Positions 8,776 through 17,615 are shown, counted from the first letter of the stretch. The stretch is 64,000 nt of DNA from Sulfurimonas sp. (GCF_041583195.1 NZ_JBFHGL010000003.1:124001-188000), one strand, 5' to 3'. Numbers and translations are program-made. Notes: a model not told the origin generated them from the letters alone.

Positions 8776-10641
8776 TTATTCTTCTATATAGTTTTTAAGC
8801 TTACGACCAACCTTAGGGTGTTTAAGCTTTTTAATTGCACTAGATTCAATCTGACGTACACGCTCACGTGTTACAGTTAACTCTTTTCCAATCTCTTCAA
8901 GAGTTCTATCACTCTCATCATCCATAATACCAAAGCGAAGTTTGATAACGGCTTTTTCACGCTCGTTTAGTTGCTCTAAAACTTGTTCAATTTGAACTTT
9001 AAGATCATCTTTTAAAATTGCGTCTGATGGGCTAAGAGAAGTTTTGTCTTCAATAAAGTCACCAAAACGACCATCTTCTTCACTACCGATAGGTGCTTCA
9101 AGGGAGATTGGCTCTTTTGTGATTTTGATAACGTTTTTAACTTTCTCAACTGAAAGTCCAACATCTTCTGCAATTGTCTCAACATCCGGTTCTTTACCAT
9201 GCTCTTGAAGGTGTTTACGCATAATTTTATTGATACGGTTAATAGTCTCGATCATATGTATTGGGATACGTATAGTTCTTGCTTGATCTGCAATAGCACG
9301 TGAAATTGCTTGACGAATCCACCATGTAGCATAAGTTGAGAACTTGTAACCTTTTTGGTATTCGAACTTATCAACAGCTTTCATAAGTCCTATATTTCCC
9401 TCTTGAATTAAGTCAAGGAATGGAAGCCCACGGTTTGTATAACGTTTAGCAATAGATACAACAAGTCTAAGATTTGATTTTGCCATCTTAGTTTTAGAGA
9501 TCTCCGAAATATTTTTACCACGTTTGATTTGCTCTAAAATATCAGCAAGCTTTTCAGGTTCCATATCAAAAGAGTTTTTAGAAGCCTCTTTTGTTTGAAC
9601 AAGTTTTTTAATCTCCATATATGTAGAAACCATTGTAGCTTCAGGAACCATATTTAAAATATCTTCTTTTGATAATGAACATATTTTATCTACTAATATT
9701 TTATGGTTTGCCTTTAGAGTAGCATTAAATAAAGGAAGTTTGTACTCAAGACGTTTAAGCTCTTTGTCGTACCCCTCATCACTTTTAAGTGCAGTCTCCA
9801 TAGAACGTACCAGCTCATTTATCAGTTTAGAAGTCGGTCCAAGTTCAAGAAGGTATTCTTTTAAGATCTGCTTTTTGAAAGTAGAACCTAGATAGTAAGT
9901 TACGATCTCTTCATCTACCTCTCTAGTGTCTAGATCCTCAGGAGCTTTTGAGTTGAATTTAACCCAGTCTTTTTTCGCTTTTTCAAGTGCTTTAAAGCTT
10001 GTAGTCACTTTCTCTACACGTGACTTGTCTTTAGCACTTAAAGTCTTTTCACCTTCTTCATTAGAATCATCATCATCATTAGAGTTGTCTGAATCATCAC
10101 TGTCACCGTTATCGTCTTCAAAGCTTCTAAAAAGCTCTTTTACACGTCTTTCACGGTTAATTAGAGGTTCTTTATAGTCAAGAATAAAATCGATCAGGTA
10201 TGGAACCGAACATATAGCATCGATAATAATACTCTCACCGTTTTCTATCTTTTTAGATATTTCAATCTCTTCCTCTTTTGTTAAAAGCGGGATTTGACCC
10301 ATTTCACGAAGATACATACGAACAGGTGAATCTGAGCGAGACCATTCTAGTAGTTCATGCTCTTTTAAAATATCAAACTTGTCAGTTTCATTGTTTTCAA
10401 GCATTTTTCTTTGAGCATCGCGTCTTGCTTCTGCTTCTTTGTCATTTAACTGCTTTGCATGCTCGCTTGCAGTATAAAGACATACTTTGTGTTTAGTTGC
10501 TAATTTAAAAATGTTTTTTGCTTGTGCAGCTGTCGGCTGTTTATCAAAAAGTTCAATTAGTGACTCATACGTTGCACAATCTTTAGATTTTCGCTCACTA
10601 AAGAAGGTGTCTATTGCTTTGTTGAGTTCTTTTGCTGTCAT
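8776..10641 (-). CDS. rpoD: RNA polymerase primary sigma factor (sigma-70 type)
   Basis: RpoD directs RNA polymerase to housekeeping promoters. The 621-aa product has region 1.2 ([12 protein letters not shown], about residue 103), a spacer with an acidic Asp/Ser/Asn run (about 175-195), region 2 with [12 protein letters not shown] and the 2.3-2.4 segment [10 protein letters not shown], region 3, and region 4.2 with [11 protein letters not shown] ahead of the C terminus. The acidic spacer explains the odd low-complexity stretch around 10060-10110. A -10-like box lies at 10687-10692. A small PAS-like gene follows 8 bases downstream. Confidence 0.98.
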   Translation of the reverse strand: MTAKELNKAIDTFFSERKSKDCATYESLIELFDKQPTAAQAKNIFKLATKHKVCLYTASEHAKQLNDKEAEARRDAQRKMLENNETDKFDILKEHELLEWSRSDSPVRMYLREMGQIPLLTKEEEIEISKKIENGESIIIDAICSVPYLIDFILDYKEPLINRERRVKELFRSFEDDNGDSDDSDNSNDDDDSNEEGEKTLSAKDKSRVEKVTTSFKALEKAKKDWVKFNSKAPEDLDTREVDEEIVTYYLGSTFKKQILKEYLLELGPTSKLINELVRSMETALKSDEGYDKELKRLEYKLPLFNATLKANHKILVDKICSLSKEDILNMVPEATMVSTYMEIKKLVQTKEASKNSFDMEPEKLADILEQIKRGKNISEISKTKMAKSNLRLVVSIAKRYTNRGLPFLDLIQEGNIGLMKAVDKFEYQKGYKFSTYATWWIRQAISRAIADQARTIRIPIHMIETINRINKIMRKHLQEHGKEPDVETIAEDVGLSVEKVKNVIKITKEPISLEAPIGSEEDGRFGDFIEDKTSLSPSDAILKDDLKVQIEQVLEQLNEREKAVIKLRFGIMDDESDRTLEEIGKELTVTRERVRQIESSAIKKLKHPKVGRKLKNYIEE

Positions 10642-10686
10642 TAAGCCTAACCCTTGTAGATGTTTTTAAGTTTTTTCAAAGAGTGG

Positions 10687-10692
10687 ATTATA
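10687..10692 (-). promoter_or_regulatory. Probable -10 box of rpoD
   Basis: The minus strand reads GGTATAATCC, about 46 bases before the rpoD ATG. No convincing -35 is visible. Confidence 0.5.
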
Positions 10693-10747
10693 CCGAAATT
10701 TTTTTAAGGATAACTTATTTTAAGAGGAATTTTAAAATTTATTTTTA

Positions 10748-10763
10748 TGGAACACCGATTGCT
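10748..10763 (+). promoter_or_regulatory. Sigma-54 (-24/-12) promoter of the flagellar rod genes
   Basis: TGGAACACCGATTGCT fits the RpoN consensus TGGCAC-N5-TTGCW, with GG and GC separated by exactly 10 bases. It lies 55 bases before the FlgF-like ATG. Class 2 rod and hook genes of Campylobacterota are known to be RpoN-dependent with the FlgSR two-component system. Confidence 0.82.
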
Positions 10764-10817
10764 TTATACTTGAAAACAATTAACATAAAACTGTATAACA
10801 GTGTTAAAAGGGATGTA

Positions 10818-11639
10818 ATGCAAACAGGTTATTATGGAGCAGCAGCAGGGATGGTTGTCCAATTTAATCGTTTAGACACAATTGCTAACAACTTGGCAAA
10901 TGTAAATACAAACGGTTTTAAAGAAGACAATGTAGTTGTTGGTGATTTTATGCGTTTATACAAAGAAGCAAGGGATGAGCTTCCAAATGCAAACCAAACA
11001 AAAGAAGCTGCACAGTTTATAAATAGAACAATGGCTAAAACACCTCACATTGTAGATGAATATACAAATCATAGTGTAGGCGGTATGCAAAAGACTCAAA
11101 ACAATTTAGATGCAGCTTTATCTCGTGAAGGGCTGTATTTTTTAGTAAAAACACCACAAGGTGTTAGACTAACACGTGATGGTTCATTTACAAAAGATGA
11201 TGAAGGTAAACTAAGTACAAAACAAGGTTACGAAGTTTTACCAAATGATTACTTTGAGTCTAAAAGCAATATTACTTTTAACCAAAGTGATTTTAATGTT
11301 GAGATTGATAAAAACGGTCAGATATATACAAATGCTCCTGGCGGATTAAATCAGATTCAGCAACAAAAACTTTTTATAGCAAACCCTGATAATCTAAGTA
11401 TGCTAAAAAAAGTCGGTGATAACCTGTATGAATATAAAGGGATGGATCAGCTTAAACCTTTAGAAGACAGCGGTGCTGTTTTTCAGGGTTTTGTTGAAAA
11501 AAGCAATGTAAATCCTGTAAAGATGATGACACAGATGATTGAGACAAATCGTTTAGTAGGAATGTATCAAAAAGCTATGGATGCTCAGATGAACGATATG
11601 AATACAGCTGCAATTGAAAAAATAGCTAAGAAAGCTTAA
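10818..11639 (+). CDS. flgF: Flagellar basal-body rod protein, FlgF/FlgG family
   Basis: A structural subunit of the periplasmic flagellar rod. The 273-aa product starts with the rod-family signature (about residues 15-33, with LDTIANNLANVNT) and ends with the C-terminal helix EKSNVNPVKMMTQMIETNR. The open frame runs back to 10632, but the ATG at 10818 is chosen: it follows AAAAGGGA, begins at the conserved N terminus, and the longer reading would cross the sigma-54 promoter. The name flgF rests on position ahead of flgG; some Campylobacter annotations call the equivalent flgG2. Confidence 0.9.
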   Translation: MQTGYYGAAAGMVVQFNRLDTIANNLANVNTNGFKEDNVVVGDFMRLYKEARDELPNANQTKEAAQFINRTMAKTPHIVDEYTNHSVGGMQKTQNNLDAALSREGLYFLVKTPQGVRLTRDGSFTKDDEGKLSTKQGYEVLPNDYFESKSNITFNQSDFNVEIDKNGQIYTNAPGGLNQIQQQKLFIANPDNLSMLKKVGDNLYEYKGMDQLKPLEDSGAVFQGFVEKSNVNPVKMMTQMIETNRLVGMYQKAMDAQMNDMNTAAIEKIAKKA

Positions 11640-11653
11640 TTAAGGAATAAATT

Positions 11654-12442
11654 ATGATGCAATCACTATATACTGCCTCAACTGGAATGCTTGGGATGCA
11701 GACACAAATTGATACTACGGCAAATAATATTGCCAATGTTAATACTATAGGATTTAAAAAATCTCGTGCCGAGTTTGCAGATCTTATGTACAGTGTTATG
11801 GAATATGCAGGAACTGCGACAAGTGATACGACAAAAAGTCCTACGGGAATTGAAGTTGGTTTAGGGGTTAGACCAACAGCCGTAAATAAAATATTTTCAG
11901 AAGGCTCATTAAAACAAACAGATAATCAACTTGATTTGGCTGTAACGGGACGCGGTTTTTTTAAAATGGAACTACCTGATGGTACAGAGGTTTATTCAAG
12001 AAACGGTGCATTTAAGATTGATGACAACGGTACTATTGTTAATAGTGATGGATATAGACTTACACCTGAAATAGTAGTACCTCAAGATGCTACTAATATT
12101 AGTGTAGGTACAGATGGTATTGTAACTGTAGTTCAGCCTGGTCAAACAGAGGCTACTCAGATTGGACAAATAACACTAACTAACTTTATTAACCCGGCAG
12201 GTCTACACTCAATGGGTGATAATCTTTTTGTAGAAACTGATAGTTCTGGTCAGCCGGTTGAAGGTACTCCCGGGCTTGATGGTTTAGGAAACATAAGACA
12301 AGGTTTTGTTGAACTTAGTAATGTTGAACTTGTAGTTGAGTTGACGGACTTGATCACAGGTCAGCGTGCGTATGATTCAAACTCTAAAGTGATTACGACA
12401 AGTGATGAGATGTTGCAGACTACGAATAATCTAAAAAGATAA
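11654..12442 (+). CDS. flgG: Flagellar distal rod protein FlgG
   Basis: FlgG forms the distal rod. The 262-aa product has the canonical N terminus (MQSLYTASTGM, then TTANNIANVNTIGFKK), the VGLGVRP segment near residue 75 and the C-terminal LSNVELVVELTDLI followed by RAYDSNSKVI and SDEMLQTTNNL. Length and order match FlgG closely. It lies 14 bases after the FlgF-like gene with its own TAAGGA ribosome site and shares the upstream sigma-54 promoter. Confidence 0.96.
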   Translation: MMQSLYTASTGMLGMQTQIDTTANNIANVNTIGFKKSRAEFADLMYSVMEYAGTATSDTTKSPTGIEVGLGVRPTAVNKIFSEGSLKQTDNQLDLAVTGRGFFKMELPDGTEVYSRNGAFKIDDNGTIVNSDGYRLTPEIVVPQDATNISVGTDGIVTVVQPGQTEATQIGQITLTNFINPAGLHSMGDNLFVETDSSGQPVEGTPGLDGLGNIRQGFVELSNVELVVELTDLITGQRAYDSNSKVITTSDEMLQTTNNLKR

Positions 12443-12498
12443 TATTTTGTAATTTATGCTACAATAATTTTATTATTTTTAGTACAGAGGATATATTT

Positions 12499-13038
12499 AT
12501 GGAATATATTAGTTTAGAATATATGTTTTTAATTACATCTGCTCTTTTTGTTTTGAGCTTTTTGTATAATATAAAACAAAGTAGAATGTTACATGGAGTT
12601 AATCCTTCGGATATACTTCAGGACACATTTTACGATTCTGTTACGGATTTGCCAAACAGAAACAATATAGAAATAATTATAACTGAAAACATAAAAGTAG
12701 CATCAAGACGTGATAAATCTTTTTGTATCCTTGGACTAAAAGCTCTTGACTATAAAGATTTGAAAAATGAATCTATTGAAAAATCAAATGAGCTTTCAAT
12801 TGATATCGCTGATGGTATTTTATCTTCAATAAGAGATGAAGATACGGCAGCCAGAATTTCAGATGATGAGTATGTAGTTGTATTTAATGAATACTTAGAA
12901 GTAGAAAACTATGATATTCCAATGGACAGAATCAGTGAAGCATTAAAAGGTAAAAATGTAAGATATTCATATGTTACATATCCTGATGAAGCTAGCAATG
13001 TAGATAAACTTCTTGAAAGTGTTTTGGCTAAACTTTAA
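12499..13038 (+). CDS. Membrane-anchored degenerate GGDEF-domain protein
   Basis: The 179-aa protein has one N-terminal membrane helix (about residues 6-24) followed by a GGDEF fold. The fold opening DSVTDLPNRNNIE is well preserved (about residue 47), but the active-site loop reads RISDDEYVVVF instead of RxGGDEF. The two glycines needed for diguanylate cyclase activity are Ser-Asp here. It is therefore probably inactive as a cyclase and may act as a binding or scaffold domain. It follows flgG by 56 bases, so a role in motility control is plausible. Confidence 0.75.
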   Translation: MEYISLEYMFLITSALFVLSFLYNIKQSRMLHGVNPSDILQDTFYDSVTDLPNRNNIEIIITENIKVASRRDKSFCILGLKALDYKDLKNESIEKSNELSIDIADGILSSIRDEDTAARISDDEYVVVFNEYLEVENYDIPMDRISEALKGKNVRYSYVTYPDEASNVDKLLESVLAKL

Positions 13039-13091
13039 GAGTCAAACACTTCCTTTAACTCTCTTTTATTAAAATTAAAATACATTTTCGC

Positions 13092-13097
13092 TATAAT
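13092..13097 (+). promoter_or_regulatory. Extended -10 promoter of leuD-leuB
   Basis: TTCGCTATAATC, identical to the hemL box, lies about 35 bases ahead of the leuD start. Confidence 0.65.
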
Positions 13098-13131
13098 CCC
13101 AAGATTATTTTTAAAATATAGGGATTTTTAT

Positions 13132-13638
13132 ATGCAAAAAGCAAATATAAATGGAAAAGTTTGGAGATTTGGTAAAGATATTGATACAGATTTAATTATA
13201 GCTGCACGTTACCTAAATACTTCAGAACCTGCTGAGTTAGCAAAACACGTAATGGAAGATGCTGATCCGGAGTTTGTTTCTAAAATGAATGAAGGTGATA
13301 TTATCGTAGCAGGTGAGAATTTTGGATGTGGAAGTAGCCGTGAGCATGCACCTATCGCACTTAAAGCTGCCGGTGTTTCTGCAGTTATAGCTCCAACTTT
13401 TGCAAGAATTTTTTATCGTAATGCATTTAATATGGGATTACCTATTTTTGAATTGAATGAGAGTGCCGAGATCAGTGAAGGTGATGAAGTAAGTGTTGAT
13501 ATGGATGCAGGAACTGTAACAAATAACACTACAAATAAAACTTATAATTTTACGCCTATTCCGGAGTTCATGCAAGAACTTATTGATGCAGGTGGATTAA
13601 TGAATTTTGCTAAAAATGAAGTAGAGGAAAATAAATAA
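13132..13638 (+). CDS. leuD: 3-isopropylmalate dehydratase small subunit
   Basis: LeuD is the swivel subunit of isopropylmalate isomerase, which with LeuC converts 2- to 3-isopropylmalate in leucine synthesis. The 168-aa length is that of the short, archaeal/epsilon-type LeuD. Key marks are [16 protein letters not shown] at the N terminus, [13 protein letters not shown] near residue 62 and [13 protein letters not shown] near 89. leuC is not in the window. The stop overlaps leuB as TAATG, so the pathway's second and third steps are coupled. Confidence 0.95.
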   Translation: MQKANINGKVWRFGKDIDTDLIIAARYLNTSEPAELAKHVMEDADPEFVSKMNEGDIIVAGENFGCGSSREHAPIALKAAGVSAVIAPTFARIFYRNAFNMGLPIFELNESAEISEGDEVSVDMDAGTVTNNTTNKTYNFTPIPEFMQELIDAGGLMNFAKNEVEENK

Positions 13639-14705
13639 TGAAAACATATAAAATTGCACTAATTAAAGGTGATGGTATTGGTCCAGAGATCATTGATGAA
13701 GCTACAAAGGTACTAGATTCTGTTGCATCTTGCTTTGATTTTGATTTTAAATACGAAGAAGTTTTAATGGGTGGATGTGCATATGATGAGACTGGTGATC
13801 CTCTTCCTCAAGAAACTATTACAGCTGCACTTAACTCTGATGCAGTACTATTTGGTGCTATTGGTGGTGAAAAGTGGGACAACTTACCACGTGAGAAAAG
13901 ACCAGAAAGTGGACTTCTAAGATTTCGTAAAGAGCTTGGTGTATATGCAAATCTACGTCCTGCCGTAGTATATGATGAGTTAATTAATGCTTCTTCGCTT
14001 AAACCTGAAGTTGTTCAAGGCGTTGATCTGATGGTTGTTCGTGAGCTTATCGGCGGTATCTATTTTGGTGAGCCTAAAGGTCGTGATGAAAATAAGGGCT
14101 GGAACACTATGGTTTATACAAAAGATGAGATCGTTCGTATAGCTCACACTGCATTTAACATTGCTATGGAAAGAAATAAAAGAGTATGTTCAGTTGATAA
14201 AGCAAACGTACTTGACGTATCTCAACTTTGGCGTGAGACTGTAGAAGAGGTAGCAAAAGAGTATCCTGATGTTGAACTCTCACACATGTATGTAGATAAT
14301 GCAGCTATGCAGCTTATACGTGATCCAAAACAGTTTGACGTAATGCTTACTGGAAATATTTTCGGTGATATTTTAAGTGATGAAGCGTCAATGCTATCAG
14401 GATCAATCGGTCTTTTACCATCAGCTTCAGTTGGAGCTAAAATAGGTGTATATGAGCCGATTCACGGTTCAGCTCCGGACATTGCAGGTCAAGGTATTGC
14501 CAACCCTATCGCTACAATCTCTTCAGCGTCAATGATGCTAAGATATGCACTGGGTGAGAACGAAGCAGCTGATAGAATCGATAATGCAATAAAAAGAGCT
14601 TTAAAAGAGGGTTATCGTACTCAAGATTTAGCTCAGTATGATGCTAAAGAGGTTTGTTCAACTTCTGAGATGGGTTCGATCATAGCAAACTATACGGCTA
14701 AGTAA
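13638..14705 (+). CDS. leuB: 3-isopropylmalate dehydrogenase
   Basis: LeuB oxidises and decarboxylates 3-isopropylmalate with NAD to the leucine precursor 2-oxoisocaproate. The 355-aa product has normal length and the family's landmarks: GDGIGPEI at the N terminus, the substrate arginines in LLRFRKELG, the [10 protein letters not shown] segment (about residue 217), [14 protein letters not shown] with metal-binding aspartates (about 240) and [10 protein letters not shown] (about 275). It is translationally coupled to leuD; the next gene starts 1 base after its stop. Confidence 0.97.
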   Translation: MKTYKIALIKGDGIGPEIIDEATKVLDSVASCFDFDFKYEEVLMGGCAYDETGDPLPQETITAALNSDAVLFGAIGGEKWDNLPREKRPESGLLRFRKELGVYANLRPAVVYDELINASSLKPEVVQGVDLMVVRELIGGIYFGEPKGRDENKGWNTMVYTKDEIVRIAHTAFNIAMERNKRVCSVDKANVLDVSQLWRETVEEVAKEYPDVELSHMYVDNAAMQLIRDPKQFDVMLTGNIFGDILSDEASMLSGSIGLLPSASVGAKIGVYEPIHGSAPDIAGQGIANPIATISSASMMLRYALGENEAADRIDNAIKRALKEGYRTQDLAQYDAKEVCSTSEMGSIIANYTAK

Positions 14706-14706
14706 T

Positions 14707-14955
14707 ATGCAGACACTCACATTAGCAAATATATACGAACTTCAAGGTCTTAAAGAAGAGGCTTTGGAGATCTATAAAGAGGTTTTGAAAAAAGATCCTG
14801 CTAATAGTGAAGCAAAAATCGCTATCAGAAGACTATCTGGAATAAGAAAAAAATTTTTAAACGTAAATCAAGAGATGAAAGATTTTTTTATTAAGATGGA
14901 TAGCGATATAGAGATAAATGAATTTGAAAGGTGGCTCTTAAAATCATGGAACTAG
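14707..14955 (+). CDS. Small TPR-like protein
   Basis: The 82-aa protein begins with a helix pair that fits one tetratricopeptide-like unit (LANIYELQGLKEEALEIYKE, then DPANSEAKIAIRRL). The remainder is charged and ends in FERWLLKSWN. No enzyme motif is present. It lies 1 base after leuB and overlaps the next gene, so it belongs to the leuDB-purU-trmL transcript. A protein-protein adaptor role is inference. Confidence 0.65.
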   Translation: MQTLTLANIYELQGLKEEALEIYKEVLKKDPANSEAKIAIRRLSGIRKKFLNVNQEMKDFFIKMDSDIEINEFERWLLKSWN

Positions 14956-15275
14956 AAGATGCAATATTATCAACTCTTAAAGAGATAGAGGACAAAGGTA
15001 AGTCTAAACTACTACAACCCAAAAAAAAGCCTTTTGAAGAAAAAAAAGAACTTTTAGAGCCTCAACAAACAATAGATGAAGAAAAAGTTTATAGTGAAGA
15101 TTCATCTTTAGATGAAAAAGCTTATTTAAGTTCAATGCGTGAGCGTCTTTTAGTCTTATTTGAAGGGTTCCAAGCTCCAAATAATTCAAACATAGAAGCA
15201 AAAATAGATTTAACACTAAACTATTTAGAATATGTTTTAGCATCTATAGATGCAAGATTAGAAAAATTAAAATAA
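14946..15275 (+). CDS. Acidic helical protein, possibly CiaD-like
   Basis: The 109-aa product is highly charged, with a Lys/Pro/Glu-rich N-terminal third and two C-terminal amphipathic helices (about residues 60-80 and 88-109, rich in Leu). I choose the ATG at 14946, 12 bases after AAAGGTGG, over the in-frame GTG at 14931. From memory, Campylobacter jejuni has the secreted effector gene ciaD close to purU, and this protein shares size, composition and position; that homology is unverified. In a free-living relative the function would be something other than host invasion. Confidence 0.6.
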   Translation: MELEDAILSTLKEIEDKGKSKLLQPKKKPFEEKKELLEPQQTIDEEKVYSEDSSLDEKAYLSSMRERLLVLFEGFQAPNNSNIEAKIDLTLNYLEYVLASIDARLEKLK

Positions 15276-15289
15276 GGGTAAGTTTTTAG

Positions 15290-16126
15290 ATGGCTCAGTA
15301 CAGAATTTTAATAGATGCAAACGATGAAAAAGGTTTGGTTTACAAAGTATCCACAATATTTTTTGAGAAAGAATTAAATATCTTAACAAATAACGAATTT
15401 GTTGATAAGGTAAACGGTAAATTCTTTATGCGTAGTGTTGTTGAGGGTGATGTTAAAGCAGACGAGCTTAAAGAGCTTATATTAAAAGCATTACCTAAAG
15501 GTACGAATGTAAAAGTTTTAGAGCCTCATAAGAAAAACATTGTACTTATGGCTACAAAAGAGATGCATGCACTTGGAGATATTTTGGTTCGCCATGAAGA
15601 GGGTGAGTTAGATGCAAATATACTTGGAGTTATATCTAATTATGATGAGTTAGAGCCATTTGTAAGTAAATTTAATATACCTTATTTTACTGTATCTCAT
15701 GAGGGACTTGACAGAGCAGCACATGAAGAGAAGATCCTTGAAAAACTAGCTGAATTTGAGGATATTGACTATATTGTTTTAGCAAAATATATGCGTATTT
15801 TAACACCTCGTTTTGTTGAAGCATATGATAGTAAAATTATAAATATCCACCACTCATTCTTGCCTGCATTTATCGGGGCAAATCCTTATAAACAAGCTTA
15901 TGACAGGGGTGTGAAGATCATTGGTGCTACTGCACACTTTGTAAATAATAATCTTGATGAAGGTCCGATTATATCTCAAGAGGTTATCCATGTAGATCAT
16001 GCTTATTCGTGGAAAGATATGCAGAGAAGCGGAAGAAATGTAGAGAAAATAGTTCTATCTCATGCACTAAAATTAGCACTTGAAGATAGAATATTTGTGT
16101 ATGCAAACAAATCAGTGATCTTTTAA
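15290..16126 (+). CDS. purU: Formyltetrahydrofolate deformylase
   Basis: PurU hydrolyses 10-formyl-THF to THF and formate, balancing the one-carbon pool. The 278-aa product has an N-terminal ACT domain (about residues 1-75) and a C-terminal formyltransferase-like domain. In the latter, AKYMRILTPRF, INIHHSFLPAFIGANPYKQAYDRGVKIIG and the downstream GPIISQEVI contain the conserved Asn, His and Asp catalytic positions. It starts 14 bases after the preceding gene and is followed 2 bases later by trmL. Confidence 0.95.
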   Translation: MAQYRILIDANDEKGLVYKVSTIFFEKELNILTNNEFVDKVNGKFFMRSVVEGDVKADELKELILKALPKGTNVKVLEPHKKNIVLMATKEMHALGDILVRHEEGELDANILGVISNYDELEPFVSKFNIPYFTVSHEGLDRAAHEEKILEKLAEFEDIDYIVLAKYMRILTPRFVEAYDSKIINIHHSFLPAFIGANPYKQAYDRGVKIIGATAHFVNNNLDEGPIISQEVIHVDHAYSWKDMQRSGRNVEKIVLSHALKLALEDRIFVYANKSVIF

Positions 16127-16128
16127 AA

Positions 16129-16593
16129 ATGTTTAATCTAGTTCTAGTTAATCCTCAGATTCCTAATAATACAGGTGCTATAGGCAGACTTTGTGTAAAT
16201 GCAGGTGCATCACTGCATATAATAAAGCCTATTGCATTTGATATAGATGAAAAAGCAGTTCGTCGTGCAGGACTTGATTATTGGGACAAGCTTGATCTAC
16301 ATGTGTGGGAAAGCATTGATGAGTTTTTTGAAAAAAATGAAATATCTGATAATGCCTACTTTGCTACGACTAAAACAGATAAGCCTTACTTTGAAGCTGC
16401 GTTTAAAAAAGGTGATTTTATATTTTTTGGAAGTGAAACAGCAGGAATTCCGGAAGATATATTAAACAGATACAAATCTCAAAATATAACTATCCCTATG
16501 ACGAAAGAGGGACGTAGTTTAAATCTAGCTATAAGTACAGGTATAGTCTTATACGATGCAATCAGACAAAATTTTGATAACTTTGAAGGTTAA
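16129..16593 (+). CDS. trmL: tRNA (cytidine/uridine-34 2'-O)-methyltransferase TrmL
   Basis: TrmL is a small SPOUT-fold enzyme that methylates the wobble ribose of leucine tRNAs using SAM. The 154-aa length fits. The knotted-fold motifs are N-terminal VNPQIPNNTGAIGRL, the middle FFGSETAGIP and the C-terminal IPMTKEGRSLNLAISTGIVLYDA, which form the SAM pocket. It overlaps nothing but is 2 bases after purU and 2 bases ahead of a small membrane ORF, so it is part of the same transcript. Confidence 0.93.
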   Translation: MFNLVLVNPQIPNNTGAIGRLCVNAGASLHIIKPIAFDIDEKAVRRAGLDYWDKLDLHVWESIDEFFEKNEISDNAYFATTKTDKPYFEAAFKKGDFIFFGSETAGIPEDILNRYKSQNITIPMTKEGRSLNLAISTGIVLYDAIRQNFDNFEG

Positions 16594-16595
16594 GT

Positions 16596-16727
16596 ATGGG
16601 TACATTTGTTGATATATTAATGATTACACTTTTTGTACTCTTTATGGTTTTTATCCAAAGAGGATATCATCAGAAAAAATCACAAGAACGCGAGGAACTT
16701 AGAAAAAAAGAGGAAAAAGACTCTTAA
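16596..16727 (+). CDS. 43-aa single-pass membrane peptide
   Basis: An ATG 2 bases after the trmL stop opens a 43-codon frame, with GAAGG inside the trmL end as its ribosome site. The product has one hydrophobic helix (about residues 4-20, rich in Leu/Phe/Met) followed by a highly charged Lys/Glu tail. It resembles the small orphan membrane proteins common at operon ends. No family is recognised. Its stop overlaps the end of a convergent 27-aa ORF by 4 bases. Confidence 0.6.
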   Translation: MGTFVDILMITLFVLFMVFIQRGYHQKKSQEREELRKKEEKDS

Positions 16728-16807
16728 AATAATCTCTCAGCTAAATCCTCAACTAAAGTTTCAAATCTTTCAAATAAACTCTCTGCATTTTTAACTATGT
16801 ATGACAT
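16724..16807 (-). CDS. 27-aa acidic amphipathic micro-ORF
   Basis: On the minus strand AAGGA, 6 bases before an ATG, opens a 27-codon frame predicted to be one continuous amphipathic helix (hydrophobic Ile/Val/Leu/Phe spaced 3-4 apart; net charge about -3). It is divergent from the S24 repressor gene, with a palindrome between them. Too short for homology reasoning; a real gene is suggested only by the ribosome site and helix periodicity. It could be a regulatory peptide or noise. Confidence 0.4.
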   Translation of the reverse strand: MSYIVKNAESLFERFETLVEDLAERLF

Positions 16808-16842
16808 TGTATATCCTTTTTTTTATTTATCTTAGTAAAAAA

Positions 16843-16868
16843 TGCAATTTAAATTTAAAAATATTGCA
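16843..16868. promoter_or_regulatory. Candidate operator palindrome
   Basis: TGCAAT at 16843-16848 and ATTGCA at 16863-16868 form an inverted repeat around an AT core that is itself near-palindromic (TTTAAATTTAAA). It lies between the divergent 27-aa ORF and the S24 repressor, where an autoregulatory operator would be expected. Confidence 0.4.
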
Positions 16869-16907
16869 AAATGACATATTTTTCTTTACTTTATTTCAAA
16901 TTTTTAT

Positions 16908-16913
16908 TATAAT
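16908..16913 (+). promoter_or_regulatory. Probable -10 box of the S24 repressor
   Basis: TATAAT lies 42 bases ahead of the repressor ATG, which has its own AAGGAAGGG ribosome site. Confidence 0.5.
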
Positions 16914-16955
16914 TTGTAAAATTAGACAAAAAATTCTATATAAAGGAAGGGTATT

Positions 16956-17615
16956 ATGAATAGTTTTAGCAGTATTGTTGAAGAGATTAAAAGTATTATT
17001 TCCACAAATTTTGATGGGAAAAAGGTATTTGATAAAGACGTTGCAGATGCACTTGGGATTTCTCAAATGAATTTTGCGACTATGAAAAAAAGAGACAAGA
17101 TCCCTTTTACTGAGCTATTAGACTTTTGTGCTAGAAAATCTATATCTATTAATTGGATGCTTTACGGACAGTCTCCAGAGAGTCTCGTAGAGGCTACAAA
17201 CAGATTTTACATGGTAAAGTTTTTAGGTGATGTAAATGTAAGTGCAGGTGGTGGAGCTGATGGTGAAGAAGGTGAAGTGAGTGAGATCCAGATCCCAGAA
17301 GAATTCATATCAATGTTAGGCGGAGAGAGTGAACTTAAAAATATAGAAGCAGTAAATGTTTCAGGTGACTCAATGGAGCCTACTTTTAGTTATAACGATA
17401 TTGTTTTTGTAAACAGAGCAAAAACAAATGTTGATCGTGGCGGTGTATTTACTATTAGAACAGAGGGTGGTTTGTTTATTAAAAGGGTACAAAAAAGACT
17501 TGATGGAAAATTTGATATAATATCTGATAATGATATATATACAACACAAGTCCTAGAACCGTATGAACTTGAGGTTATAGGCAGAGTTGTTAGTAGATTT
17601 GGAGAAGTAGATTAG
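16956..17615 (+). CDS. LexA/CI-like self-cleaving transcriptional repressor (S24 peptidase)
   Basis: The 219-aa protein joins an N-terminal helix-turn-helix of the CI/Bro type (about residues 25-65, with VADALGISQMNFATMKKR) to a C-terminal S24 peptidase domain. The domain shows the nucleophile in VSGDSMEPTF (Ser, about residue 139) and the general-base lysine in GLFIKRVQ (about 177). An Ala-Gly pair near SAGGG (about 95) is a plausible self-cleavage site. It would bind as a dimer and be inactivated by RecA-stimulated autocleavage. It follows a candidate operator. Prophage repressor origin is possible but no phage genes are adjacent. Confidence 0.85.
   Translation: MNSFSSIVEEIKSIISTNFDGKKVFDKDVADALGISQMNFATMKKRDKIPFTELLDFCARKSISINWMLYGQSPESLVEATNRFYMVKFLGDVNVSAGGGADGEEGEVSEIQIPEEFISMLGGESELKNIEAVNVSGDSMEPTFSYNDIVFVNRAKTNVDRGGVFTIRTEGGLFIKRVQKRLDGKFDIISDNDIYTTQVLEPYELEVIGRVVSRFGEVD

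Noticed and set aside
9926-10177. Ser/Leu-rich plus-strand open frame inside rpoD
   Set aside because: It is the antisense of the acidic RpoD spacer (Asp/Ser codons) and has no ribosome site.
10632-10817. N-terminal extension of the FlgF-like gene by 62 codons
   Set aside because: The extra residues do not fit the rod family, would span the sigma-54 promoter, and the internal ATG has a proper ribosome site.
16885-16920. TTTAC/GTAAA inverted pair as second operator
   Set aside because: Arms of five bases 26 apart are expected by chance in AT-rich sequence.
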